DNA of 64,000 nt from Bacillus sp. OK048 (GCF_900103525.1 NZ_FNHN01000001.1:248001-312000); one strand, 5' to 3'; positions 46,109-55,543 are shown, numbered from the stretch's first letter. Translations and numbers: made by a program. The notes: generated from the letters alone by a model not told the origin.

Positions 46109-47281
46109 TTATCCACGAACTAAATGATTGCCTTTTTCGAATTCTTTCATTAATTGACCCGCTATGATATTTTTCTGAATTTCAGAAGTTCCTTCATATA
46201 TTTTCGTAATTCTTGCATCACGATAATATCTTTCAATCGGAAAATCCTTGATGTACCCTAGCCCTCCATGAATTTGCACAGCTTTATCTGCAATCCGGTT
46301 ATATATTTCTGAACCCAAAAGTTTTACCATCGCTGACTCTTTGAGTACATTCATCCCCTGATCAACCATCCAAGCCACGCGATACGTCATAGTCCGTAAT
46401 GTTTCTACATCTAATGCCATTTCAGCCAAATAATGCTGGATAATTTGTTGTTCAATAATTGGTTTATCGAATTGAACTCGTTCATGAGCATACTTCAAAG
46501 ACAATTCCAATAGTTTTTGGCATGACCCAAGATTTCTTGCAGCCAGACCGGCGCGGCCATTTGCTAAAATTTTCAATGCATTGATGTACCCCATTCCTTC
46601 TTGTCCAAGCACATTTTCTACAGGAACTTCACAATCTTCAAAGAAGACCTCAGCTGTATGCGATCCGCGCAAGCCCATCTTTTCTTCAGTTTTTCCGATA
46701 ATTAAACCTTTAAAGCCCTTTTCTACGATAAAAGAGGTAATTCCTTTTGCACCCTTAGACCGGTCTGTTACGGCCATTACGGTAAACACATCAGCAATCG
46801 GTGCGTTTGTAATATAATGTTTTGAACCATTAATGATATATTTATCGCCTTTACGTACCGCTGTGGTCTTTAAATTGGTAGCATTGGAGCCAGCGCTAGG
46901 TTCCGTTAAGGCAAACGCACCTATAAACTCTCCGCTAGCCATTTTAGGTAGATATTTTGCTTTTTGCTCTTCATTTCCCATCTCAACAATCCCTACTGAA
47001 CCAAGTGCATTATGACAACCAAGGACCGTTGTATATCCATTGGAAGTTCGACCTATTTCTTCATAAATTACACATTTTCCTACCATCCCGATGCCAAGCC
47101 CCCCGTATTCTTCGGGAATACTGAGCCCAAACAAACCCATATCTTTGCTCATCTGTAAAATATGATCCGGAATTTGGTCCTCCCGTTCGATTTGATCCGC
47201 AATCGGATCTACTGTGTTGTCAACAAAATCTCTTACCGCTTTTCTCATTTCCTCAAGTTCATCACTAATTCTAAAATCCAT
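46109..47281 (-). CDS. Acyl-CoA dehydrogenase
   Basis: 390 residues, full length. FALTEPSAGSNATNLKTTA and KHYITNAPIADVFTVMA (FAD/substrate motifs); the C-terminus RYYRDARITKIYEGTSEIQK contains the catalytic Glu in YEGT. FAD-dependent alpha,beta-desaturation of acyl-CoA, passing electrons to EtfAB then FadF. Second gene of the sigma-54 operon after enoyl-CoA hydratase; AAAGGG upstream. Short- or branched-chain preference likely, not provable here. Confidence 0.95.
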   Translation of the reverse strand: MDFRISDELEEMRKAVRDFVDNTVDPIADQIEREDQIPDHILQMSKDMGLFGLSIPEEYGGLGIGMVGKCVIYEEIGRTSNGYTTVLGCHNALGSVGIVEMGNEEQKAKYLPKMASGEFIGAFALTEPSAGSNATNLKTTAVRKGDKYIINGSKHYITNAPIADVFTVMAVTDRSKGAKGITSFIVEKGFKGLIIGKTEEKMGLRGSHTAEVFFEDCEVPVENVLGQEGMGYINALKILANGRAGLAARNLGSCQKLLELSLKYAHERVQFDKPIIEQQIIQHYLAEMALDVETLRTMTYRVAWMVDQGMNVLKESAMVKLLGSEIYNRIADKAVQIHGGLGYIKDFPIERYYRDARITKIYEGTSEIQKNIIAGQLMKEFEKGNHLVRG

Positions 47282-47331
47282 CTTTTATCAAACCCTTTCT
47301 CACGAATTATTTTCAGTTTTATCTAATAACC

Positions 47332-48111
47332 TTATTCTCTATTAAATATAGGATTACGTTTTTCATAGAAAGCATTTACACCTTCTTCTAAATCTTTTGA
47401 TTCAAAACATAGCCCCTGAGCGAAACTTTCTAGTTCAAATGTTTCGTCAAGATCGGCGTGTATACTGCGGTTCACCAATTTCTTCGCAAACCCCATTGAC
47501 ATACCTGGACCGTCCACCAACTTTTGAGCTACCGAATAAACTTCATCAAGTAAGGAATCGTTTTCAGTAATACGGTTAATGATTCCTAATTGGTAAGCTT
47601 GTTCTGCAGTTATCTGCTCCCCTGTGAACATTAATTCAAGCGCTCGCTGTCGACCAATTAATTTAGGCAACAGGTGGGTAATTCCAAGATCTGGAACAAG
47701 ACCCACTTTCGAGAAGCTTTGTACGAAAAAAGATGAGCGGGATGCAAAGACCATATCGCAAGCCAATGCCAGACTTATTCCTGCTCCTGCAGCTGCCCCA
47801 TTTACCGCAGCTATTACAGGTTTTTCCAAATTTAAAACAGCTTTGATCATATCATGGCCTAATCGTAATCTTTTTCTCCCAGATACAGCATCAATACCTC
47901 TTAGCGTACTTAAATCTCCGCCAGCGGAGAAGGCTTTGCCCTCACCCGTCAAAACAACTACTCTTATTTCATCATCTCGGTCTATAGACTTGAAAAGCTC
48001 GATTAATTCTTCTCTCATTTCCACTACAATTGCATTTCGAATTTCAGGCCTGTTTAATTTTACAAGACAAACTTGATTTTCAACTGAAGCTTTAATATGT
48101 TGGAATTCCAT
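47332..48111 (-). CDS. Enoyl-CoA hydratase/isomerase (crotonase family)
   Basis: 259 residues. Oxyanion-hole motifs KAFSAGGDLSTL and AAVNGAAAGAGISLALACD; then FFVQSFSKVGLVPDLGITHL. The second acidic residue region (GLVPDLG) resembles PaaG/PaaF-type members rather than mitochondrial-type crotonase, so hydratase versus isomerase is not settled. First gene of its operon, about 45 bases after a sigma-54 promoter. Confidence 0.9.
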   Translation of the reverse strand: MEFQHIKASVENQVCLVKLNRPEIRNAIVVEMREELIELFKSIDRDDEIRVVVLTGEGKAFSAGGDLSTLRGIDAVSGRKRLRLGHDMIKAVLNLEKPVIAAVNGAAAGAGISLALACDMVFASRSSFFVQSFSKVGLVPDLGITHLLPKLIGRQRALELMFTGEQITAEQAYQLGIINRITENDSLLDEVYSVAQKLVDGPGMSMGFAKKLVNRSIHADLDETFELESFAQGLCFESKDLEEGVNAFYEKRNPIFNRE

Positions 48112-48162
48112 TCAATCAATCTTCCCTTCTTATATTTGATTTCCCTATCTAACTAAAATAAT

Positions 48163-48179
48163 ATGCAAGAATTATGCCA
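48163..48179 (-). promoter_or_regulatory. Sigma-54 promoter of the enoyl-CoA hydratase operon
   Basis: Minus strand TGGCATAATTCTTGCAT, GG-GC spacing 12. Confidence 0.85.
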
Positions 48180-48342
48180 ACTCATCCCACTATGCCCATT
48201 GTTACAATAAATATTAATTCAAAAAAGGGTCTGTATATACGCAAACTTCGTAAAGAAGTCATGCCGTAGAGGCTCAATTTTAAATTGTGAAACAAACCTT
48301 TCCATATTGCTCTTTGATTTTTATGCTTTTTTACATTAATTA

Positions 48343-48473
48343 ATGCGCAATGTCATCATTATGCAATCATGCAATAGGCCGGTCGAAATTTTCAAAAACT
48401 GTCCACTATGAATATTTTTAATAATGAAATTAAATTAATGTACCAGTAGTGCATTAAAATGTAAACTTGCATT
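48343..48473. promoter_or_regulatory. Cluster of activator-site-like repeats between divergent sigma-54 promoters
   Basis: ATGCGCAATGTCATC (48343-48357), ATGCAATCATGCAAT (48361-48375, with the 8-bp TGCA-to-TGCA period of the other sites) and ATGTAAACTTGCATT (48459-48473, like the second-site form). They could serve both the minus-strand operon and the plus-strand promoter at 48525. The strict 33-bp pair is not kept. Confidence 0.5.
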
Positions 48474-48524
48474 TTTAGCAATGGGAATATTCTACAAATT
48501 TCATTGAAATTTACTTCTTCAATT

Positions 48525-48540
48525 TGGCATAGTTTTTGCA
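48525..48540 (+). promoter_or_regulatory. Plus-strand sigma-54 promoter, now driving only a CaiB stub
   Basis: TGGCATAGTTTTTGCA, GG-GC spacing 12, about 50 bp before AAAAAGGAGAGTG and the stub at 48593. Confidence 0.8.
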
Positions 48541-48592
48541 GGTATAAATTTTATAAATTGACCTACTAAAAAGGAGAGTGAAGATATTGTAG

Positions 48593-48634
48593 TTGAAAGG
48601 GGTAAAGGTTGTAGAATTTGCTACTTTTAAATGG
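48593..48634 (+). pseudogene. N-terminal stub of a CaiB/BaiF CoA-transferase
   Basis: LKGVKVVEFATF(K) is the standard opening of CaiB-type proteins (LxGxRVLDLTxxxAGP). It breaks off after about 13 codons and is followed at once by a terminator. The original start codon is not recognisable; an in-frame TAG precedes the TTG. The intact CaiB gene in the window is at 52335-53519. Confidence 0.6.
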
Positions 48635-48636
48635 CT

Positions 48637-48690
48637 AGTCGATTTATCACCCTCATCAACCTTTGTACAAGTGATAGATCGGCTTTTTTT
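48637..48690 (+). terminator. Terminator of the deleted CaiB unit
   Basis: A 14-bp stem (48637-48650 with 48671-48684, two G-T pairs) followed by T7 on the plus strand. Confidence 0.75.
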
Positions 48691-48799
48691 GAAATTATTC
48701 GAGAAAGCACTCTCTTTCTTTTCCTATAAAGACATTAAGATAAATGTCATTTACTGATTGAGAGACAAAAATCAGATTTTGAAAAGGGAGGAAAAAACA

Positions 48800-49795
48800 A
48801 TGGATTATGTGAAACTTGGAAATACTGGCTTGGATGTATCGCGGCTTTGTCTCGGATGCATGGGTTTTGGTGAAAAGGAACGTTGGGTACACCCTTGGGT
48901 AATTGATGAAGCGAGCAGTCGCTCTGTAATCAAAAAAGCCCTTGATTTAGGTGTTAATTTCTTTGATACAGCGAATGTCTATTCAGAAGGCACAAGTGAG
49001 GAATTTATTGGACGTGCCCTTAAGGATTTCGCAAACCGAGATGAGATTGTCCTTGCCACGAAGGTTTATTTTCCACCGGGAAAAGATTTAAACAGCAAAG
49101 ATCCGAACAGGAAAGGTCTCTCCCGAAAGCATATCATGAGCGAAATTGATAATAGTCTAAAACGCTTGGGAACAGATTATGTAGATCTTTATATAATCCA
49201 CCGTTGGGACTATAACACGCCCATCGAAGAGACAATGGAAGCATTACATGATGTTGTGAAAGCTGGTAAGGCGAGATATATTGGTGCTTCTGCAATGTAT
49301 GCATGGCAGTTCCTAAAAGCATTGAATGTGGCAGAGAAAAATGGATGGACTCGTTTTGTATCAATGCAGAACCACCTCAATCTCATATACCGTGAAGAGG
49401 AACGGGAGATGTTACCACTTTGTAAGGAGGAAAAAATCGGGGTGACTCCATATAGTCCACTTGCTTCAGGTAAATTGACCCGTGATTGGTTGGAAACCAC
49501 ACTTCGTTCCGAAACAGACCAAACACAGAAATCAAAGTACGATGAAACTGCAAGCACTGACCGATTAATTGCAGAGCGGGTTGCAGAGCTGGCTGAAAAA
49601 CACGGAGTCCTTCGTTCACAAATCGCAATTGCGTGGTTGTTACAAAAAGAACCGATAACAGCACCCATTATCGGAGCAACGAAAATATCCCATCTTGAGG
49701 ATGCAGTCGGTGCTCTACCCTTAACATTAACCCCTGAAGAAATTGCGTACCTAGAAGAACCGTATATACCGCATCCAGTAGTTGGTGCACGTTAG
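48800..49795 (+). CDS. Aldo/keto reductase
   Basis: 331 residues from ATG 48800 (GGGAGG ten bases upstream; the ATG at 48758 lacks a site). MDYVKLGNTGLDVSRLCLGC, NFFDTANVYSEGTSEEFIGR (catalytic Asp/Tyr), LATKVYFP (Lys), IIHRWD (His) and GVTPYSPLASGKLTRD place it in the AKR11/12-like YhdN/Gfo-type set. NADPH-dependent carbonyl reduction in the cytosol. Transcribed away from the sigma-54 units and has its own terminator, so probably not part of the regulon. Confidence 0.92.
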   Translation: MDYVKLGNTGLDVSRLCLGCMGFGEKERWVHPWVIDEASSRSVIKKALDLGVNFFDTANVYSEGTSEEFIGRALKDFANRDEIVLATKVYFPPGKDLNSKDPNRKGLSRKHIMSEIDNSLKRLGTDYVDLYIIHRWDYNTPIEETMEALHDVVKAGKARYIGASAMYAWQFLKALNVAEKNGWTRFVSMQNHLNLIYREEEREMLPLCKEEKIGVTPYSPLASGKLTRDWLETTLRSETDQTQKSKYDETASTDRLIAERVAELAEKHGVLRSQIAIAWLLQKEPITAPIIGATKISHLEDAVGALPLTLTPEEIAYLEEPYIPHPVVGAR

Positions 49796-49814
49796 ATTGA
49801 TGAATTTTTTTCAG

Positions 49815-49838
49815 GAGCAGAGTTTATACTCTGCTCTG
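49815..49838 (+). terminator. Hairpin after the aldo/keto reductase
   Basis: AGCAGAGT-TTAT-ACTCTGCT, followed by CTGTTCTTTG; short U-rich tail, moderate strength. Confidence 0.6.
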
Positions 49839-49897
49839 TTCTTTGATTCAAAACAGGAGAATAATTTTCTTCCACTCAATAACCTCTTGTTTATAGA

Positions 49898-50794
49898 TTA
49901 AACTTCTACATATTCTAAGAACTTTTTTACCAATCTGAAATGATTTCCACCGTATGAAAAAATACCGCCAAATAGGACGTTAAAGTTTAGAGGATACCCA
50001 GTCAAAGGAATAGCAACGATCCTTCCACTTTCTAAATATGGATCATCTTTTAACATTAAACTAGAAACCAAACTAATACCCAATCCCTCTGAAACTGCTC
50101 TCTTGATAACTTCGGAATTTTTTGTTCTTAAAATAACATTTATTGGTTCGTATTGTTTCTCTAAATCTTCAATTAGATTATTGAAATAACTCCTTTCATA
50201 CATGACAAAAGGATAGTCCTTAATATCCACTAATTGTAGTTCTTTACTAAAAGCTAAGGCAGAGTCTTTAGGGGCTATAATATTAAAATTTCCTTCATAG
50301 TGAAATGAGTGAAATGTAAAATTGGCAGGTAATTTATCTCCAGGATTAAATAAGGAAATTAACCCCAAATCTACTACTCCTTGATTCACACTATCAATAA
50401 CATCTTTTTTTTCCATTTCTTCAATTGTTACCTTTATTTGCGGAAAATCATTTTTAAATCTCGAAAGTGTTTTAAGTAAAAAAGTCATAAATATGCTTGG
50501 AATTGTAGCAATTTTTAATTCTCCACTAAAGGAAGATGTAATAGATTGGACTTCTTCTTTCAATTCATCAGTCTTTTTTAAAATCTCAAGCAATTTCTTA
50601 ATAATTTTTTTCCCTTCATCAGTTGGTACAGTTCCAAACCGCGAACGTTTAAATAATTGCACCCCCAATTCTTTTTCCAATAAAGAAATCGACTGGCTGA
50701 TAGCTGATTGGGTAATATGCAGATTCTGTGCAGCAATCGACATCGATTTCGTTTCAATGATTTCCTTTACATACTCCAATTGTTCAAAATTCAT
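49898..50794 (-). CDS. LysR-family regulator of the adjacent MFS gene
   Basis: 298 residues: HTH MNFEQLEYVKEIIETKSMSI then AAQNLHITQSAISQSISLLE, and a C-terminal effector domain (IATIPSIFMTFLLKTLSRF). Divergent from the MFS gene at 50929 with a 134-bp shared control region containing a LysR-type dyad, the standard regulator-transporter pair. Confidence 0.92.
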   Translation of the reverse strand: MNFEQLEYVKEIIETKSMSIAAQNLHITQSAISQSISLLEKELGVQLFKRSRFGTVPTDEGKKIIKKLLEILKKTDELKEEVQSITSSFSGELKIATIPSIFMTFLLKTLSRFKNDFPQIKVTIEEMEKKDVIDSVNQGVVDLGLISLFNPGDKLPANFTFHSFHYEGNFNIIAPKDSALAFSKELQLVDIKDYPFVMYERSYFNNLIEDLEKQYEPINVILRTKNSEVIKRAVSEGLGISLVSSLMLKDDPYLESGRIVAIPLTGYPLNFNVLFGGIFSYGGNHFRLVKKFLEYVEV

Positions 50795-50808
50795 CGTTTT
50801 CCCCTTTA

Positions 50809-50829
50809 GATATTAGCATTACTAATATC
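50809..50829. promoter_or_regulatory. LysR-type operator dyad
   Basis: GATATTAG-CATTA-CTAATATC, perfect 8-bp arms, contains the T-N11-A core; just upstream of the LysR start, so suited to autoregulation and MFS control. Confidence 0.65.
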
Positions 50830-50928
50830 ATCTTTAATAATTGTAATTTTACATTAAATTAAATTAACTATACAATCAAGATTATAATATTCAGTGGTTT
50901 GATAAATAATAAAGAGGTGTGATTCAAA

Positions 50929-52137
50929 ATGGGTATACCTAGATTATGGACTAAAGATTTTTTTATGGTTTCTTTAACTAATTTTTTTCTATATTTTATT
51001 CATTTTTTATTATTTGCCAGTATTGTCGTGTTTACAGTAGATAAGTTCCATGCCTCAACAAGTATGAGCGGTTTGGCTGCAGGTATTTTTATCATAGGAA
51101 TGCTATTCGGGCGTCTTTATTCGGGTAAATATATAGAGATTATTGGGCGGAAGAAGATGCTTTATGTCGGAGTTATTTTTTCGATTATAACGATCCTTCT
51201 TTATTTTACCGTTACAAACTTATCCATTCTCTTAATTGTACGCTTTTTACACGGTATTGGATTTGGAGTAGCTTCAACAGCAACAGGGACCATTGTATCG
51301 AGCGTTATTCCAGATGAACGAAGAGGCGAAGGTACTGGTTATTATGCATTAAGTACAACCATTGCTGCGGCAATGGGTCCATTTTTCGGTATCTTTATTA
51401 ATCAGTATTTAGGATTTAAGATGATATTTGTTGTATGTACCGTATTAATAGTGATGAGCTTCCTATCTTCTATTTTTCTCAATGTGCCAAAAATGGAATA
51501 TAATAAAGAAAAATTAAATAGCATGAAAGGGTTTAAGTTAAGCAACTTCTTAGAGCCGAAAGCACTTCCGATTTCAATTGTAAGTATTTTCATAGGTATG
51601 GCATATTCCAGTATTCTTTCATTTATTAACGCATATGCGCAACAAATTCATTTAGTCGATGTCGCTAGTTTCTTCTTTATCGTTTATTCCATAGTCGCTT
51701 TGGTATCAAGACCATTTACAGGACGGTTGTTTGATGTTAGAGGAGAAAATTTTGTGGTGTATCCTGCTCTTATTTGTTTTGCTATAGGTTTATTGATGGT
51801 AAGTAATGTTCATCATGGATTTATGCTCTTATTATCTGCCGTTTTTATCGGACTAGGCCATGGAACATTTTCACCAAGTGCTCAAGCTATAGCCGTTAAG
51901 GTTTCCCCTCGCAATCGAATGGGCTTGGCCACGTCAACATACTTTATATTCGCAGATATAGGTGCAGGGTTCGGACCATTTTTATTTGGATTTTTAATTC
52001 CTATCATAGGTTTTAAAAACTTATATGTAATTATGGCTATTGTCGTTTTAGCATCTGCAATTTTATATTATTTCTTGCATGGAAGAAATAAAGATTATGT
52101 TAAGTTATTACAGGAAGAAAACTCAAAATATATATAA
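50929..52137 (+). CDS. MFS transporter
   Basis: 402 residues, about 12 hydrophobic segments. The MFS signature is in loop 2-3 (GRLYSGKYIEIIGRKKMLYV) and in the second half (SRPFTGRLFDVRGENFVVYP). AGAGGTG precedes the ATG. Drug/metabolite exporter-like (YfkF/YdeR style). Own terminator. Substrate presumably linked to the LysR ligand. Confidence 0.9.
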   Translation: MGIPRLWTKDFFMVSLTNFFLYFIHFLLFASIVVFTVDKFHASTSMSGLAAGIFIIGMLFGRLYSGKYIEIIGRKKMLYVGVIFSIITILLYFTVTNLSILLIVRFLHGIGFGVASTATGTIVSSVIPDERRGEGTGYYALSTTIAAAMGPFFGIFINQYLGFKMIFVVCTVLIVMSFLSSIFLNVPKMEYNKEKLNSMKGFKLSNFLEPKALPISIVSIFIGMAYSSILSFINAYAQQIHLVDVASFFFIVYSIVALVSRPFTGRLFDVRGENFVVYPALICFAIGLLMVSNVHHGFMLLLSAVFIGLGHGTFSPSAQAIAVKVSPRNRMGLATSTYFIFADIGAGFGPFLFGFLIPIIGFKNLYVIMAIVVLASAILYYFLHGRNKDYVKLLQEENSKYI

Positions 52138-52218
52138 TGTCTTCAAGTTTCCTATTTTTAATAAGAATATCACCTACCTTATTTTTCTTTTGGTGATGAA
52201 GGTTCGTCGATTCAATAA

Positions 52219-52245
52219 AAAAAGCACTCAACCCGAGTGCTTTTT
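52219..52245 (+). terminator. Terminator of the MFS gene
   Basis: AAAAAGCACTC-AACCC-GAGTGCTTTTT, perfect 11-bp stem. Confidence 0.9.
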
Positions 52246-52334
52246 ACTTTGGAAAAGGGATAATTATGCATCTACGGATGAGTCGACAAATAATTTTTAA
52301 TCTCAGCGGGATATTCCTATCCTCTTATAGATAT

Positions 52335-53519
52335 TTAGACGATTTTCTTGTTTTTCAATTCTTCAATTTGTTCGGTAGAATATCCTAATTCAGATAAAAC
52401 ATCGTCTGTATGTTCACCTAGAAGTGGAGGGTGATGTCTCAAGATTGCTGGAGTTTCTGATAACTTTACTGGGAATCCCGGAACTTTGAGTTCATTTACG
52501 ATTGGATGTTCAATTTCTTGAATCATGTTTCTAGCTTTTATTTGTGGGTGGTTAAGAATTTGGTCAATTGAATGTATGGGACCACACGGAACACCAAACT
52601 TATCCAATGTTTCAAAAATCTCTTTGTACTCCATCTGAATAAATCGATCCGACATGATTGAAACGAGTTCTTGGCGATTGGCTACACGGTCTATATTTTT
52701 AGCGAAGCGTGAATCTTCTAATAAATCAATCCAATCTAATGCTTCGCAACACTTCTTCCATAATCCATCATTGGGAACTGCCAAGATGAAATCCATATCC
52801 TTAGCTCTAAAGGCCTGATACGGAGCAATTGATGGATGCGATGAGCCCATTCTTCCTGCAGGCTTTCCTGTTGCAAAATAGGCAGTGGCCAAGTAATTCA
52901 ACAATGAAATCTGACCATCTAATAAACTGACATCAACAAACTGACCCTTCCCAGTTCTTTGAGCAGCTATCAATGCGCTAAGTGTTCCATAGACAGCGAA
53001 AAGTCCTGTCGACAAATCGACTATTGACATTCCGGCTTTTGCTGGCGGACGATCTGGGTCTCCAGTAATACTCATTAATCCTCCAAACCCTTGTAATAAA
53101 AGATCGTAACCTGCTCTGTCTTTTTCAGGGCCTGTTCGACCAAATCCTGAGATTGAAGTGTAAACAATTCGTGGATTAATTTCTTTTATTTTTTCATAAC
53201 CTAAGCCAAGTTTATCCATTGCTCCAGTTCGGAAGTTTTCTACAAAAATATCAGCATCTTTGGCTAATTTATAAATAATTTCCTTTCCCTCTGGTGATTT
53301 CAAATCAACTGTAATTCCTCGTTTGTTTCGGTTAGAACTTAGATAATAGGTTGCTTCCCCGTTCCAAGTAGGAGGAGTAAACCTTCTTGTTTCATCACCT
53401 GATCCAGGCTGCTCCACTTTTATTACATCCGCTCCCATATCTCCAAGCAGCATAGTGCAAAATGGCCCTGCTAGTGTCCTTGATAAATCAAGTATTTTTA
53501 TACCTTCCAACGACTGCAT
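52335..53519 (-). CDS. CaiB/BaiF family CoA transferase (type III)
   Basis: 394 residues. LSRTLAGPFCTMLLGDMGAD, VIKVEQPGSGDETRRF, SSNRNKRGITVDLKSPEG, and DIFVENFRTGAMDKLGLGYE, with the catalytic Asp expected nearby (family GDVFVENFRPG...; Asp in the later YDLLLQGFGGL region). Transfers CoA between carboxylic acids (carnitine, oxalate, succinate, mesaconate types). Downstream of MmgE/PrpD and an SDR stub on the same strand, so likely part of the sigma-54 unit starting at 55560. It may activate the imported acid with succinyl- or acetyl-CoA. Confidence 0.92.
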   Translation of the reverse strand: MQSLEGIKILDLSRTLAGPFCTMLLGDMGADVIKVEQPGSGDETRRFTPPTWNGEATYYLSSNRNKRGITVDLKSPEGKEIIYKLAKDADIFVENFRTGAMDKLGLGYEKIKEINPRIVYTSISGFGRTGPEKDRAGYDLLLQGFGGLMSITGDPDRPPAKAGMSIVDLSTGLFAVYGTLSALIAAQRTGKGQFVDVSLLDGQISLLNYLATAYFATGKPAGRMGSSHPSIAPYQAFRAKDMDFILAVPNDGLWKKCCEALDWIDLLEDSRFAKNIDRVANRQELVSIMSDRFIQMEYKEIFETLDKFGVPCGPIHSIDQILNHPQIKARNMIQEIEHPIVNELKVPGFPVKLSETPAILRHHPPLLGEHTDDVLSELGYSTEQIEELKNKKIV

Positions 53520-53588
53520 TCATATCCACTCCCTAAGATACTTATTTTAAAAATGGCAGTTTATATTACCTAAAACTTTCTAAGAGAT

Positions 53589-53779
53589 TTATACATTTCG
53601 TGCTCCCAAGTTCTTACCGCCATCCACATGCAGCACTTGTCCTATAATACTATGTGCTGTTATCTAAGAATTGCAATAAATTGGAGCATATCACACCGGA
53701 AACAGGGATGATATGCTCCAATAATAGATTCTGAGTCTTTACTTGCCAAAAAAAGAGCAGTGTTGGCTGTATCAATTGG
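53589..53779 (-). pseudogene. SDR C-terminal relic interrupted by a hairpin insert
   Basis: Reads PIDTANTALFLASKDSESII, then unrelated sequence with a 13-bp inverted repeat, then IIGQVLHVDGGKNLGARNV-stop. Both parts match the end of the SDR at 43385-44137 (PTDVANTVLFFTSEEARYIT and GQVLHVDGGKSLGARNI). The rest of the gene is gone. Confidence 0.8.
53681..53721. repeat. 13-bp perfect inverted repeat inside the SDR relic
   Basis: TTGGAGCATATCA (53681-53693) and TGATATGCTCCAA (53709-53721), 15-base loop. It lies in a roughly 70-bp insert between the two coding remnants. Confidence 0.75.
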
Positions 53780-53860
53780 ATTTTAGCTACTCCATAATCG
53801 GAATATCCTTTTTCACCTTCATATTTACCGATATTACTCTGCGAAAGTTGAGTAAATAAT

Positions 53861-55192
53861 TTAGCTGTATACCAAATCTGTAAGTACCCTAATATCACTA
53901 TAGTTTTCAATATTTAACAATATTTCATAAATATCTTTAATTTTTTCATCTGGTAGTTTTCCTGCAGTATATGTTTTAAAGATATCAATATGTTGTTCTC
54001 TTGTTAGTGGTTTTTCAGGGCCACCTAATGCTTGTTTAGCGCTCAGTTCATATTTTTCGCCATTTTTTAAAGTTACAGCTAATGTGGCAGTTCCAGAGTT
54101 GAATCCTTTTGGCCAATCTTCATTAATATTTACTTTAACTTTTGAACGCTCCTTCTTATATCTTTCATCATTAATTGCTTTGTCTAGTGTAAAGTTGTCA
54201 TAACTAATATCCCCTTCGATAAGGACCCCTGCTATAACATGCTGTAGGCTAAATCTACTATCTTCAATATCTATTGGATTTGGTCTATCAACACAAATTG
54301 CGTCAATTGTACCAACTTCTAGTTCGATTAAATCAACATCATTTGCATTAATATTGTTTTCATTTTTAATTGTTCTAATCATGTCGATTTGACGGTGAGT
54401 TGCGAAACAACAAGGATATTTTTTAATCCAAAAATTGTGAATATACCACTTTTCACCTAAGTCTTTCGTAATTTCTTTTAGATCACAACCCCTACCCGAC
54501 AGCAAGCTTTCTAGCCAAGCCTCTATGTTTGTTCCCCCAGTTAAGCCATTTTTAGCAAATAAAGCTGCTAAGTAACCGTCTTTACATGCTAGAGCAGACT
54601 CTAAGTAATGTGCATCAGTACCAAAATTGGAAATATAACCTGCTGATCTACCAATTGCTATTCCAATTGCTGACTTTATTTGTTCTTCATTTAAGTTCAT
54701 TGCTTTTGCTGATGCAACTGCTGCACCAATAACTCCATAGAATGGTAGGTCTGTTATTCCTAGTGGCGCTAATTGATACTGTCCTATTCTATTCATTACC
54801 TCTAGTCCTAACGCGGACGATTCAAGAAATTGTTTGCCCGTTAAATTGAGTTTCTCTGCTAAAGGAAATGTTACTGGAAAAATTGTAATATCGCTTGTAG
54901 CAGAAGGGAACTGATCATCTTCCAATTCTGCTACATGAGAGGTATAACCATCTACAAAAATAGCCATTTCTAATGAACTTCTAAAATCATAACCGATTAC
55001 ATTTACCTCAGGTGTACCCAGGTTTGATTTTGCATAATCAATAATCTTTTCAGTTGAAGCCATTTTTGATCCTGAGATCATTCCAGCCATCGTTTTTAAT
55101 GCTAATTCTTTAGTGAATTCAAGTGTTTCTTTAGGGATATCCTCATAGTTTGTTTCATATACAAATTTACTAATTACGTCTGCAATTGTCAT
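53861..55192 (-). CDS. MmgE/PrpD family protein, divergent paralogue
   Basis: 443 residues; AAAGGATG upstream. SKMASTEKIIDYAKSNLGTP, HVAELEDDQFPSATSDITIF, AIGRSAGYISNFGTDAHYLE, IKKYPCCFATHRQIDMI (the YPCC.xxH motif shared by the family). Clearly the same fold as copies 1 and 2, but far less similar to them, so a different substrate is likely. First gene of the unit downstream of the sigma-54 promoter at 55544-55560, followed by the SDR relic and CaiB. Confidence 0.85.
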   Translation of the reverse strand: MTIADVISKFVYETNYEDIPKETLEFTKELALKTMAGMISGSKMASTEKIIDYAKSNLGTPEVNVIGYDFRSSLEMAIFVDGYTSHVAELEDDQFPSATSDITIFPVTFPLAEKLNLTGKQFLESSALGLEVMNRIGQYQLAPLGITDLPFYGVIGAAVASAKAMNLNEEQIKSAIGIAIGRSAGYISNFGTDAHYLESALACKDGYLAALFAKNGLTGGTNIEAWLESLLSGRGCDLKEITKDLGEKWYIHNFWIKKYPCCFATHRQIDMIRTIKNENNINANDVDLIELEVGTIDAICVDRPNPIDIEDSRFSLQHVIAGVLIEGDISYDNFTLDKAINDERYKKERSKVKVNINEDWPKGFNSGTATLAVTLKNGEKYELSAKQALGGPEKPLTREQHIDIFKTYTAGKLPDEKIKDIYEILLNIENYSDIRVLTDLVYS

Positions 55193-55543
55193 TTTAAAAT
55201 CATCCTTTCAATAGTAATTATACAAACAAGCAAATTACATCTTTTATAATGATTGTGTAGCTTGCTTTCATCATATTTCTCCTTTTTAGTTACAAAACCA
55301 ACTTGAGCAGTGGGGCTCTGGTCTTCCTAGGTATACCAAGGTTTATTTACCGATGTCATCTACGAGAGTTGATTAATAATTTAATATTTTTCCCCATTCC
55401 TCTTCCTCCCCTATTTAATAACTTTCGAAATTTTTTTAGATTTCGCATTTCTTTATAAAAGATACTAGTATTAATTTGTAATCACCCCCCTTTGTAACCG
55501 TTTTAAATTCTCTATAGGTGTATTGTAAATACATTAAATAATC

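Noticed and set aside
49134..49668. Minus-strand frames of 76-152 codons
   Set aside because: Shadows of the aldo/keto reductase on the plus strand.
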